From: Nitrospirota bacterium
GTDB lineage: Bacteria; Nitrospirota; UBA9217
Assembly: GCA_021788515.1 (NCBI GenBank)
Contig: JAJYKN010000034.1
Coordinates: 1-6,278 of the forward strand
DNA length: 6,278 bases
Direction of reading: 5' to 3'
Numbering within the stretch: position 1 is the stretch's first letter; each line of letters begins with the position of its first letter. Below, piece by piece: positions 1 through 4,854 of this stretch. The translations under genes were made by a program, and so were the position numbers. The notes under the pieces are model-generated. The model was given only the letters and a program-made list of their open reading frames with translations. It did not search any database and was not told where the DNA came from.

Positions 1-77
1 CTGTTCCTGAGCGTCAGGGATACGACTTTGAGGATGGTCTTTTCGTCATCCACGACGAGGATGTTATGCTCTTGCAT
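1..77 (-). CDS. Response regulator, N-terminal fragment (partial, runs off left edge)
   Basis: Reading leftward from the ATG at 77-75 gives MQEHNILVVDDEKTILKVV and then the window ends, so only 25 complete codons are present. The pattern (hydrophobic strand, then VVDDE, then a helix) is the start of a CheY-like receiver domain. D10 and D11 would be the acidic metal-binding pair; the phosphoacceptor Asp, expected near residue 53, is outside the window. The start lies inside the end of the histidine kinase gene, a 14-base overlap, so it should be translationally coupled and is the obvious cognate partner. The output domain cannot be seen. A sigma54-activating NtrC-type protein is my inference, from the NtrB-like kinase core and the sigma54-type promoter across the operon. 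A GGTACGGGAC stretch just upstream gives only a weak ribosome-binding site. Confidence 0.85.
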   Translation of the reverse strand, partial: MQEHNILVVDDEKTILKVVSLTLRN

Positions 78-1725
78 TGTCCCGTACCGGCAGTTCGATC
101 GCGAACCGCATCCCTTTGCCGACCTCGCTTTCGACGGCGATCGTGCCTTTGTGCTCCTTCACGATCCGGTCGACGACGGCGAGCCCGAGGCCGGAGCCCC
201 GTGTCTTCGTAGTATAAAACGGCTTGAAGATATTTGCAATCTTTTCCTCGTCGATGCCGCTCCCCGTGTCCTGGACCGTCACCCGCACCCGGTCTCCGGA
301 AGATTCGGTGCTGATGGCGATGGAATCCCCCTCTTGCGAGGCGTCCATGGCGTTCAGGAGCAGATTGAGCAGGGCCTGTTTTACCGCCGACGCGTCGCAG
401 GGCATCGGGAGGATGTGCTCGTCAATGAGCAAGATGACCTCGATGTTTCGGTCCGTCGCCTCCTGCCGGATGAGCTCGACCGTCGTTTTGACGATACTGT
501 TGATGTCGCAGATGCCGAGCTTGAGCGGCGCCGGCTTCGAGAACCCGAGGAAGTTCGACGTCATGTCGTTCAGCCTCAGCACCTCCTCCTCGATGATCGA
601 CAGAAACTCGGTCAAAATGTCGCCATGAAAGTTTTTCTTAAGGTACGAGGTCGCGACGCGGATCGAATTGAGCGGGTTCTTCGTCTCGTGAGCTACCGTC
701 GCGGCCATCTCGCCCAGGGCCGACAGCCGCTCGAGCCGGGCCTTCTCGGCGTCGGCCTTTTTAAGCTCCTGGAGGTTGAAGCTCAGGTCCTTGACCATCT
801 GGTTGAAGACCTCCACGAGCTCCCCGATCTCGTCCCCGCACGACTCCCGGTAGACTACGCACTGCCGGCAGTCGCCGATCTTCTGGGCAAATGCGCCCTG
901 CACTGCGCCGTGGCAGAACGTCCCGGCTATGGCCCAGCACCGCAGTTTTCCATAGGAGGGACAATCCTTTTTGTCGCAGCCAAGCCGATCCCAGCACCGT
1001 ACGATTTGCGGATTGTCAACCTCGACGTCGAGGTTCCCCGTCTGGATGTCGATCATCCGGTCCTTGAGCCTTCGGAGGGGCTTCGTAAGAAAATTGGAAA
1101 CCGCGAAGGCTCCGGCGATCCCGCCCAGGAGCATGATCGCCGTGATCATGTAAATATACCTTTTCAGGTTTTTGAGCCGCATCTCGATGACGTCGTCGAT
1201 CTTGTTCGCGGAGTAGCCGATCGTCGCGAGACCGAGGACTTTGTCCCCTATCCTGATGGGGATCGAAAACTCCTTGACCGGCTCGTTCTCGTAGTGGTAC
1301 TCCCGTCCCGCCTCCCGGCCTTCGGCAAGGGCGGCGGCGAGCTCCGCAAAATGTTTTTGCTCAAGCGTAGAACCAAGGAGCGAACGCCTGGTATGCGCGA
1401 CGATCACGCCGTTTCCGTCGACGATCATGGCGTAGGCGCTCGGCGCAATGCCGTGCACCGTATTGACGAGTTCGTCGAGGCGGAGCGGGTCGAAGACGAG
1501 AAGGGGTTCTGTCGCGTCGTGAGCGAGGTTGCGCGTCATGGCGACGTTGCTTGCGGCCGTGTTCTGCCTGAGCGATTCCCGCTGGTAATTGATGATCAAC
1601 GTGGCAACGGCGATCATCGTGATGCCGATGATCACCGTCACGGCGATCGAAAACTTGAGCCCGAGATTCAATCTGCTTGTCGCTTTTGTGCTCATGCGCG
1701 TGATTGTCAGGGACGGGCATTTCAT
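64..1725 (-). CDS. Membrane sensor histidine kinase with cysteine-rich HAMP insertion
   Basis: The product is 553 residues. In order it has a membrane segment at about 23-46, an extracytoplasmic Cache/PAS-like sensor at about 47-187 (note IVDGNGVIVAHT at 101-112), a second membrane segment at about 189-212, and a HAMP region interrupted by eight cysteines (C244, 250, 255, 263, 271, 286, 289, 296). The HisKA domain follows with H346 in AHETKNPLNS. The ATPase domain has an N box around N454/N458, a G1 box DTGSGI (486-491), an F box around F503 and a G2 box GSGLGL (510-515). All residues needed for autophosphorylation are present. The start at 1725 is chosen because GGAG lies nine bases upstream and because its ATG overlaps the stop of the binding-protein gene as ATGA. 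The open frame extends to 1887, but that extension lies inside the neighbouring gene and is not membrane-like. An ATG at 1695 is possible but lacks a ribosome-binding site. No receiver domain is fused; the partner regulator follows at 77. Confidence 0.95.
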   Translation of the reverse strand: MKCPSLTITRMSTKATSRLNLGLKFSIAVTVIIGITMIAVATLIINYQRESLRQNTAASNVAMTRNLAHDATEPLLVFDPLRLDELVNTVHGIAPSAYAMIVDGNGVIVAHTRRSLLGSTLEQKHFAELAAALAEGREAGREYHYENEPVKEFSIPIRIGDKVLGLATIGYSANKIDDVIEMRLKNLKRYIYMITAIMLLGGIAGAFAVSNFLTKPLRRLKDRMIDIQTGNLDVEVDNPQIVRCWDRLGCDKKDCPSYGKLRCWAIAGTFCHGAVQGAFAQKIGDCRQCVVYRESCGDEIGELVEVFNQMVKDLSFNLQELKKADAEKARLERLSALGEMAATVAHETKNPLNSIRVATSYLKKNFHGDILTEFLSIIEEEVLRLNDMTSNFLGFSKPAPLKLGICDINSIVKTTVELIRQEATDRNIEVILLIDEHILPMPCDASAVKQALLNLLLNAMDASQEGDSIAISTESSGDRVRVTVQDTGSGIDEEKIANIFKPFYTTKTRGSGLGLAVVDRIVKEHKGTIAVESEVGKGMRFAIELPVRDNARA

Positions 1726-3359
1726 TTTATCCGTCTCCGCAGGCCGTCGAAATCCCGATCGCTCGCTGCTATGAACCGCTGGATTTCCGCCGCCTGCAGG
1801 ATGCGTTCGTCCCGGAGATTGAGAAGGTCGCTCTTGACCTCTTCGACGACCTTCGGGTCCGTCCCCGGCGTGGCGGCAAAAGGCCAATTTGCAATATAGG
1901 GCGTTCTGGCGACGATCCTGATCTTATGGAGGTCGATTTCCTCCTTCAACACGCCAAGGGCGGTTTCCCTGACGAAGCCCGCGTCGACGTTTTTCCGGTA
2001 GACGTTCAGAATTACCTTCTCCTGCCTTTTCCCCTCGGACATGTGAAGGTCCTTGAATACGTCGATCCCTTTTTCCGCGAGCAACAGCTTCTGGGCGAGA
2101 AAACCGCCGGCCGACTTGTAGGAAACGGCCATGACGCGCTTTCCCCGCAGGTCTTCGATGGTCCTGATCGGGCTGTCCGTGCGGGTAATGATGATGCCGC
2201 GGAAAATATTGCCTGAGGTCTTGATGACCGTGTTCGCAAAGGCGGACAGATAACCCTTGTCCGCGAGCAGAATGTAGATGTAGGGGTTTGAATAGGAGAA
2301 CTGGACCTCGCCCCGCTTCACCAGGTCGTAAAAGCCCTCGAAATCCTTCGGGATGACCAGTTTGAACTCGTATCCCGTTTTTTGTGAAAGGTATCGCATG
2401 AGCGGGTCGAACCGGTCGAAGAGCGTAATGGCCGAATAGAGCGGCAGGATGGCGACCTTGATCGATTTTGTTCCGTAGGTGAGATAATTTTTCCCCGTAA
2501 GGTTCTTGATCATGACGCGCACAACGTCGAAATCCCGGTCCTCGGCAGAGGTGAATCCGTCGATGTCCTTCATCTTTTTGATCAGGGACGGATTGGTTTT
2601 CCTGTTCACGGCGATGAGGGCTTGCCGGATCGCGCCGCGGAGCGCCGGGGACAGCCGCGAAGAGGCGCAGAGGGTGTACTGAGGAATCGCCTCGGATTCA
2701 TTGATGATTTCGAGCCCGTCGCCCACGTACTTTCGCGCCACGCGCTCGCTCAAGCCCCCGACGTCGTGATGCCCGGTCAGGACCGAAAGTGCGATCCGGT
2801 CCTCCTGTTCGAGATAGTCCACGGAGGCGAAGTCGTTCAGGCCGATCCCCACTTCCTTGAACATGACTGCCGGTATGACATAGGACGAGGACGAGCTGAT
2901 ATTGCCCAAAGCGAGCCGCTTTCCCTTTGCCTCGACGATCCGGTGGATCGAGTCCTTTCTGGCCACGACGACGCTCCGGTAGGTTGCGGACCCGTTCCGG
3001 ATGGCCTTGACGAGCGGGACGATCCGATGGAGGTGCCGCGCTTCACAATATGCGGCCGGGTCAAGATAGGCCAACTGGGCCTGTCCCGTCCCGATGCTCT
3101 CGATTGCCTCCTGATAATTTTGTGCGACCCTGAGCGTGATCCTGCGTGACAGCGCCTTCTCAAGATAATTCTTGAGCGGCAGAAACTTTTCATACATGAC
3201 GCTTACGCTTTCGACAGGGGGAAGAATGAACACAAGAGGGGATGAAGAAGCATGCCCGGAAGACGTATGCTCTCCCCGGGCTTCGCCGGCCGTACCTGTG
3301 GACGTCGTTATGCAAAGCAGCCAGAGGGTGCAGAAAGAAGTCAGAAAGAAGCGCGCCAT
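1722..3359 (-). CDS. Secreted tandem PhnD-like (phosphate/phosphonate-type) substrate-binding protein
   Basis: The product is 545 residues. Residues 1-24 form a signal peptide: R3, a hydrophobic core, and a plausible cleavage after GTA or TAG. Two domains of the PhnD/periplasmic-binding type II fold follow. The first (about 42-290) contains FILPP, PLKNYLE and QLAYLDPAAY; the second (about 300-545) contains VAILPLYSAIT, DPLMRYL and QFSYSNPYIYI. These match the strand, helix and 'F(S/A)NP' segments expected at the start of such domains. Both domains close with the same DRDFD motif (274-278 and 534-538), which points to internal duplication. No ABC permease or ATPase gene is adjacent. The gene is instead coupled to a histidine kinase, so a sensory role presenting a ligand to the kinase is more likely than transport. 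The ligand is unknown; PhnD-like folds also serve as sensors in TtrS/ThsS-type kinases, which makes a sulfur oxyanion possible. No standard lipobox is present. The start has no Shine-Dalgarno, but an in-frame stop lies three codons upstream and the signal peptide begins immediately. Confidence 0.9.
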   Translation of the reverse strand: MARFFLTSFCTLWLLCITTSTGTAGEARGEHTSSGHASSSPLVFILPPVESVSVMYEKFLPLKNYLEKALSRRITLRVAQNYQEAIESIGTGQAQLAYLDPAAYCEARHLHRIVPLVKAIRNGSATYRSVVVARKDSIHRIVEAKGKRLALGNISSSSSYVIPAVMFKEVGIGLNDFASVDYLEQEDRIALSVLTGHHDVGGLSERVARKYVGDGLEIINESEAIPQYTLCASSRLSPALRGAIRQALIAVNRKTNPSLIKKMKDIDGFTSAEDRDFDVVRVMIKNLTGKNYLTYGTKSIKVAILPLYSAITLFDRFDPLMRYLSQKTGYEFKLVIPKDFEGFYDLVKRGEVQFSYSNPYIYILLADKGYLSAFANTVIKTSGNIFRGIIITRTDSPIRTIEDLRGKRVMAVSYKSAGGFLAQKLLLAEKGIDVFKDLHMSEGKRQEKVILNVYRKNVDAGFVRETALGVLKEEIDLHKIRIVARTPYIANWPFAATPGTDPKVVEEVKSDLLNLRDERILQAAEIQRFIAASDRDFDGLRRRIK

Positions 3360-3364
3360 GGAGC

Positions 3365-3394
3365 ATTATAAGCGTAACAAGACGAAACTTCCAA
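3365..3394 (-). promoter_or_regulatory. Sigma70-like promoter for the binding protein-kinase-regulator operon
   Basis: On the minus strand a perfect TATAAT -10 box (3370-3365) is preceded, after 18 bases, by TTGGAA (3394-3389) as the -35 box. A T-rich stretch further upstream (about 3400-3416) could act as an UP element. Only five bases, GCTCC, separate the -10 box from the ATG at 3359. Transcription would therefore start at or next to the A of the start codon. The sequence match is clear; activity is inferred. Confidence 0.6.
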
Positions 3395-3414
3395 CACCCA
3401 AAAAGGATAAATAA

Positions 3415-3451
3415 GGACAAGACAGCAGCAGGATTGTCCGGTTCGAGACAG
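3415..3451. promoter_or_regulatory. Candidate activator-binding (enhancer) half-site cluster
   Basis: A perfect dyad GGACAA-N13-TTGTCC spans 3415-3439. A second, overlapping dyad TGTC-N8-GACA spans 3435-3450 and shares the TTGTCC arm; an extra GACA lies at 3421-3424. The cluster sits about 55-90 bases upstream of the sigma54-type -24 box, a usual place for bacterial enhancer-binding protein sites. The arms are only four to six bases, so chance occurrence is a real possibility. Binding by the neighbouring response regulator is inference. Confidence 0.35.
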
Positions 3452-3504
3452 GCAGATGATGATGCAATATGAGGTTATTCAATATTCCCGCGTAGTTATC
3501 ATCG

Positions 3505-3520
3505 TGGCATGTTCCTTGCT
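3505..3520 (+). promoter_or_regulatory. Sigma54 (RpoN)-type -24/-12 promoter for the TusA/DsrE-like cluster
   Basis: TGGCATGTTCCTTGCT matches the established sigma54 consensus TGGCACG-N4-TTGC[A/T] with a single difference (T instead of C at position 6). The -24 GG (3506-3507) and -12 GC (3518-3519) have the exact required spacing. Transcription would begin near 3530, giving a leader of about 70 bases before the ATG at 3600 and excluding the upstream in-frame ATG at 3456. An element of this kind needs an ATP-dependent activator, consistent with a divergently encoded two-component system. Confidence 0.75.
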
Positions 3521-3599
3521 GTCTCTTGGCTATGACCGACCCCCCGGCGTCAGGAGCCTGCGTCGCGGCAATCATCTCCGGGAGTCGCAAGGTACACCC

Positions 3600-3839
3600 A
3601 TGGCTCAAACGGACAAAACGCTCGACATTAAAGGTCTGGTAAGCCCGCGGCCGGAACTGATCACGAAAAAAACGCTCGCAACGATGGGGCCCGGGCAGGT
3701 GCTTACCGTGATAACGACGGACAGGAGCACGAAGCAGAAATTGCCGAAGCTCTGCGCAAATCTCGGATGTGCGATCCTCGAACTCAGAGAAGACCGGGGC
3801 ACACTCTATTTCCAGATCCAAAAACAGACGGAGTCATAA
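3600..3839 (+). CDS. TusA-family sulfur-carrier-like protein with Ser in place of catalytic Cys
   Basis: The product is 79 residues, the usual size for a TusA/SirA/YeeD-type protein, and is cytoplasmic with no signal or membrane segment. The beginning, LDIKGLVSPRPELITKKTL (8-26), follows the family signature in which a strand leads into G-L-x-C-P-x-P and a helix. PGQVLTVITTD (31-41) is the second strand, and the end is RGTLYFQIQK (66-75). The cysteine of the CPxP motif, which carries persulfide sulfur in TusA, is Ser15 here (codon AGC at 3642-3644). Two other cysteines, C52 and C57, lie in the second helix region. Classical persulfide chemistry at the normal position is therefore not possible. 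The start is chosen at 3600 because AAGG lies seven bases upstream and because it gives the family length. It is the first gene after the sigma54-type promoter and 149 bases before three DsrE-like genes. Confidence 0.88.
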   Translation: MAQTDKTLDIKGLVSPRPELITKKTLATMGPGQVLTVITTDRSTKQKLPKLCANLGCAILELREDRGTLYFQIQKQTES

Positions 3840-3875
3840 ACCGGCATGTTTTTTCCCTCTCATTGATTCGGGATT

Positions 3876-3894
3876 CGGCGGACGCAAGCCGCCG
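3876..3894 (+). other. GC-rich hairpin between the TusA-like gene and the DsrE-like genes
   Basis: CGGCGG (3876-3881) and CCGCCG (3889-3894) form a perfect six-base stem around a seven-base loop, about 37 bases after the TusA-like stop. No T-run follows, so it is not a textbook intrinsic terminator. It could be an mRNA-stability element, a weak attenuator or chance in GC-rich DNA. In the rest of the 149-base gap (3840-3988) I see no convincing promoter, so the downstream genes may be reached by read-through. Confidence 0.35.
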
Positions 3895-3970
3895 GATATT
3901 TCCCGCCCTTGCAGACAGGAGAACGCGTTGGGCAGGCGGGAGTCGCGCCATCACTAAACTCGTGACGATC

Positions 3971-3979
3971 TAAGGAGGT
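3971..3979 (+). promoter_or_regulatory. Strong Shine-Dalgarno for the 90-residue DsrE-like gene
   Basis: TAAGGAGGT is nearly a full complement to the 3' end of 16S rRNA. Its GGAGG core ends ten bases before the ATG at 3989. It fixes that start and suggests high translation for so small a gene. Confidence 0.75.
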
Positions 3980-3988
3980 TCGGCAACG

Positions 3989-4261
3989 ATGTCAAAAAAG
4001 ATTGCAGTCCTGGTCAGAGACCGGCAGGATGAAGCATTGCGGATGGCGGTAGGATTGACGCTCATGGACGACGTCATCGACGTCTATGTCCTGGACCGGA
4101 AGATGAACGATTCGGAAGAAAACGCCTTGAACGTCGAGACGCTCAAGGACCTGTCCATGCACGTCTACACGAACGATGCGGGCAACCTCGGCATGGAGTA
4201 CTGTCCCACGGAGGAGATTGCCCGGCGGCTCTCCGGGTATGATCAGATCCTGCCCTATTGA
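3989..4261 (+). CDS. Small DsrE/DsrF-superfamily-like protein (90 aa)
   Basis: The 90-residue cytoplasmic protein opens with a beta strand KKIAVLVRD (3-11), a helix with EALRMAVGLTL (15-25), a second strand DVYVLDR (31-37) and a late strand MHVYTND (57-63). It ends with YDQILPY (84-90), the place where DsrE-fold proteins carry 'aD.V..f'. This alternating order, with a helix that sweeps past the active-site side, fits the DsrE/DsrF/TusD fold. I cannot assign it to DsrE, DsrF or MTH1175-like families by eye. The only cysteine is C72 in EYCPTEE, which is not clearly the family's catalytic position. It leads a run of three small genes and is 26 bases from the next ATG. The cluster context supports a sulfur-relay complex; activity is inferred. 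Confidence 0.72.
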   Translation: MSKKIAVLVRDRQDEALRMAVGLTLMDDVIDVYVLDRKMNDSEENALNVETLKDLSMHVYTNDAGNLGMEYCPTEEIARRLSGYDQILPY

Positions 4262-4287
4262 ACGCTGAAAAAAGGAGACAATGGAAT

Positions 4288-4455
4288 ATGAACGTGCTTT
4301 ACCTCATGAAAGAAACGGCTGATGAAACTCTCGAAAAGATCATGGACGAACAGAGAAAGGACCACACCGTCACCGTGGTGGAGCTCGGGAAACAGTCGGA
4401 CTACGGGCACATCGTCGATCTTGTCGTCTCGTGCGACAAGGTCGTCTCATGGTAA
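4288..4455 (+). CDS. Very small DsrH/TusB-like protein (55 aa)
   Basis: The product is 55 residues. It starts with a strand MNVLYLMKET, then a charged helix (11-26), then a strand TVTVVEL (28-34). It ends with DYGHIVDLVVSCDKVVSW (38-55). That tail resembles the conserved C-terminal segment of DsrH/TusB, 'DY..FV.L......(Q/V).W' with a terminal tryptophan. Usual DsrH/TusB proteins are about 95-100 residues, so this looks like a miniature version lacking the middle of the fold. The start at 4288 is preferred because GGAG (4274-4277) lies ten bases upstream. A TTG at 4258 would overlap the preceding stop but has no better site, and an ATG at 4281 is in another frame. The only cysteine is C49. The DsrH relationship is from motif resemblance only, so I hold the gene call firmly and the family loosely. 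Confidence 0.68.
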   Translation: MNVLYLMKETADETLEKIMDEQRKDHTVTVVELGKQSDYGHIVDLVVSCDKVVSW

Positions 4456-4507
4456 CAAGGCCAGCTTGGAAGGCGATTCTCAACGTCTTACTCCGGAGGG
4501 CAACGAC

Positions 4508-4810
4508 ATGAAACTGGGAATTCTGGTCAATACGGACAAACACCTTGACGATCTACTCGGTCTCGCTAATGCCGCACTCGTCAAGGGTCACGAAATTATT
4601 CTCTTCGCCATGGACGACGGGACGCGCTTGCTTACGCAGCCGTCCTGCACCGCGCTCTGCACAAAGCCGAACGTCACGATGAGTTTCTGCGACCACAGCG
4701 CGCAGCGGCTGGGCCTGAAAACGGACACGTTCCCGAAAGAGATCATCAGGGGCAGCCAGTATAATAACGCCGTTATGATGCACAATGCCGATAAGGTCCT
4801 TGTCCTCTAG
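4508..4810 (+). CDS. DsrE-family sulfur-relay-like protein (100 aa)
   Basis: The 100-residue product has the DsrE-fold order. It begins with strand MKLGILVNTD, then helix DDLLGLANAALVKGH (14-28), then strand EIILFAMDDGTRLL (29-42), which corresponds to the 'G..V.lF...dGv' segment of DsrE/TusD. Then comes VTMSFCDHSAQRLGL (56-70), and it ends NADKVLVL (93-100). In DsrE/TusD the acceptor cysteine sits in a strand followed by 'aa..RG'. C61, in SFCDHSAQRLG, is in that place and is the best candidate active residue of the whole cluster. C47 and C51 form an additional CxxxC. The start at 4508 is supported by GGAGGG ending seven bases upstream, and it lies 52 bases after the 55-residue gene. An open frame from 4322 exists only because it runs through that gene in another register. 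Confidence 0.85.
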   Translation: MKLGILVNTDKHLDDLLGLANAALVKGHEIILFAMDDGTRLLTQPSCTALCTKPNVTMSFCDHSAQRLGLKTDTFPKEIIRGSQYNNAVMMHNADKVLVL

Positions 4811-4812
4811 CA

Positions 4813-4827
4813 GGCTGTTGAACAGCC
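4813..4827 (+). repeat. Small perfect palindrome between the DsrE-like gene and the membrane protein
   Basis: GGCTGTTGAACAGCC is a 15-base inverted repeat with a single central base. As RNA it would give a five-base stem with a TTGAA loop, two bases after the DsrE-like stop. The sequence after it is GGGGAAAAG, not a T-run, so an intrinsic rightward terminator is unlikely. It may be an operator, a stability hairpin or chance. Confidence 0.4.
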
Positions 4828-4854
4828 GGGGAAAAGTGCAAGAAAGACGAAGGC

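Larger units (their letters stand above)
3360..3599. other. Divergent intergenic regulatory region
   Basis: These 240 bases separate the leftward sensor operon from the rightward sulfur-carrier cluster. They hold the leftward sigma70-like promoter, a cluster of TGTC/GACA half-sites (3415-3451), a rightward sigma54-type element (3505-3520) and a predicted leader of about 70 bases before the ATG at 3600. An open frame begins at ATG 3456 in frame with the TusA-like gene. Its N-terminal extension lies across the promoter elements and is not family-like, so I see no further gene here. Confidence 0.75.

Noticed and set aside
1726..1887. Upstream extension of the kinase start to 1887
   Set aside because: The extra 54 residues overlap the binding-protein gene, are hydrophilic and unlike any family N-terminus. 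The ATG at 1725 has a good ribosome-binding site and the typical ATGA coupling.
28..1899. Open frame of 623 codons on the plus strand across the kinase gene
   Set aside because: It is antisense to the histidine kinase in a codon-aligned register, where GC-rich coding bias suppresses stops. The product is rich in Arg, Asp and Val with no recognisable domain, while the minus strand encodes all the kinase motifs.
3302..3359. Possible lipoprotein signal (LLC at residues 14-16) in the binding protein
   Set aside because: The residue before the cysteine is Leu, not Gly, Ala or Ser, and a normal signal peptidase I site follows near residue 24.
3190..3420. 76-codon minus-strand frame overlapping the start of the binding-protein gene, with a hydrophobic N-terminus
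   Set aside because: It is out of register with the signal-peptide-bearing gene, ends without a recognisable domain, and its start lies upstream of the predicted promoter.
3456..3599. Longer N-terminus for the TusA-like protein, from ATG 3456, with a hydrophobic stretch
   Set aside because: It would begin upstream of the sigma54 transcription start and run across the promoter elements. TusA-family proteins are about 80 residues and start just before the first strand.
3767..3973. Two overlapping frames of 60-70 codons after the TusA-like gene
   Set aside because: They start inside the TusA-like gene in other registers, and the product is Arg- and Ser-rich with no fold-like pattern.
3840..3988. 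Separate promoter for the DsrE-like genes in the 149-base gap
   Set aside because: TTGATT (3863-3868) and GATATT (3895-3900) are 26 bases apart, and no sigma54 -12 GC follows the CGGCATG at 3842; neither is convincing.
4258..4287. TTG start at 4258 or ATG at 4281 for the 55-residue protein
   Set aside because: The TTG has no ribosome-binding site of its own. The ATG at 4281 is in another frame and only three bases from the GGAG. The ATG at 4288 is well spaced and begins at the first strand.
4813..4840. Intrinsic terminator at the palindrome after the DsrE-like gene
   Set aside because: The stem is only five bases with a reasonable loop, and it is followed by GGGGAAAAG, not a T-run, on the plus strand.
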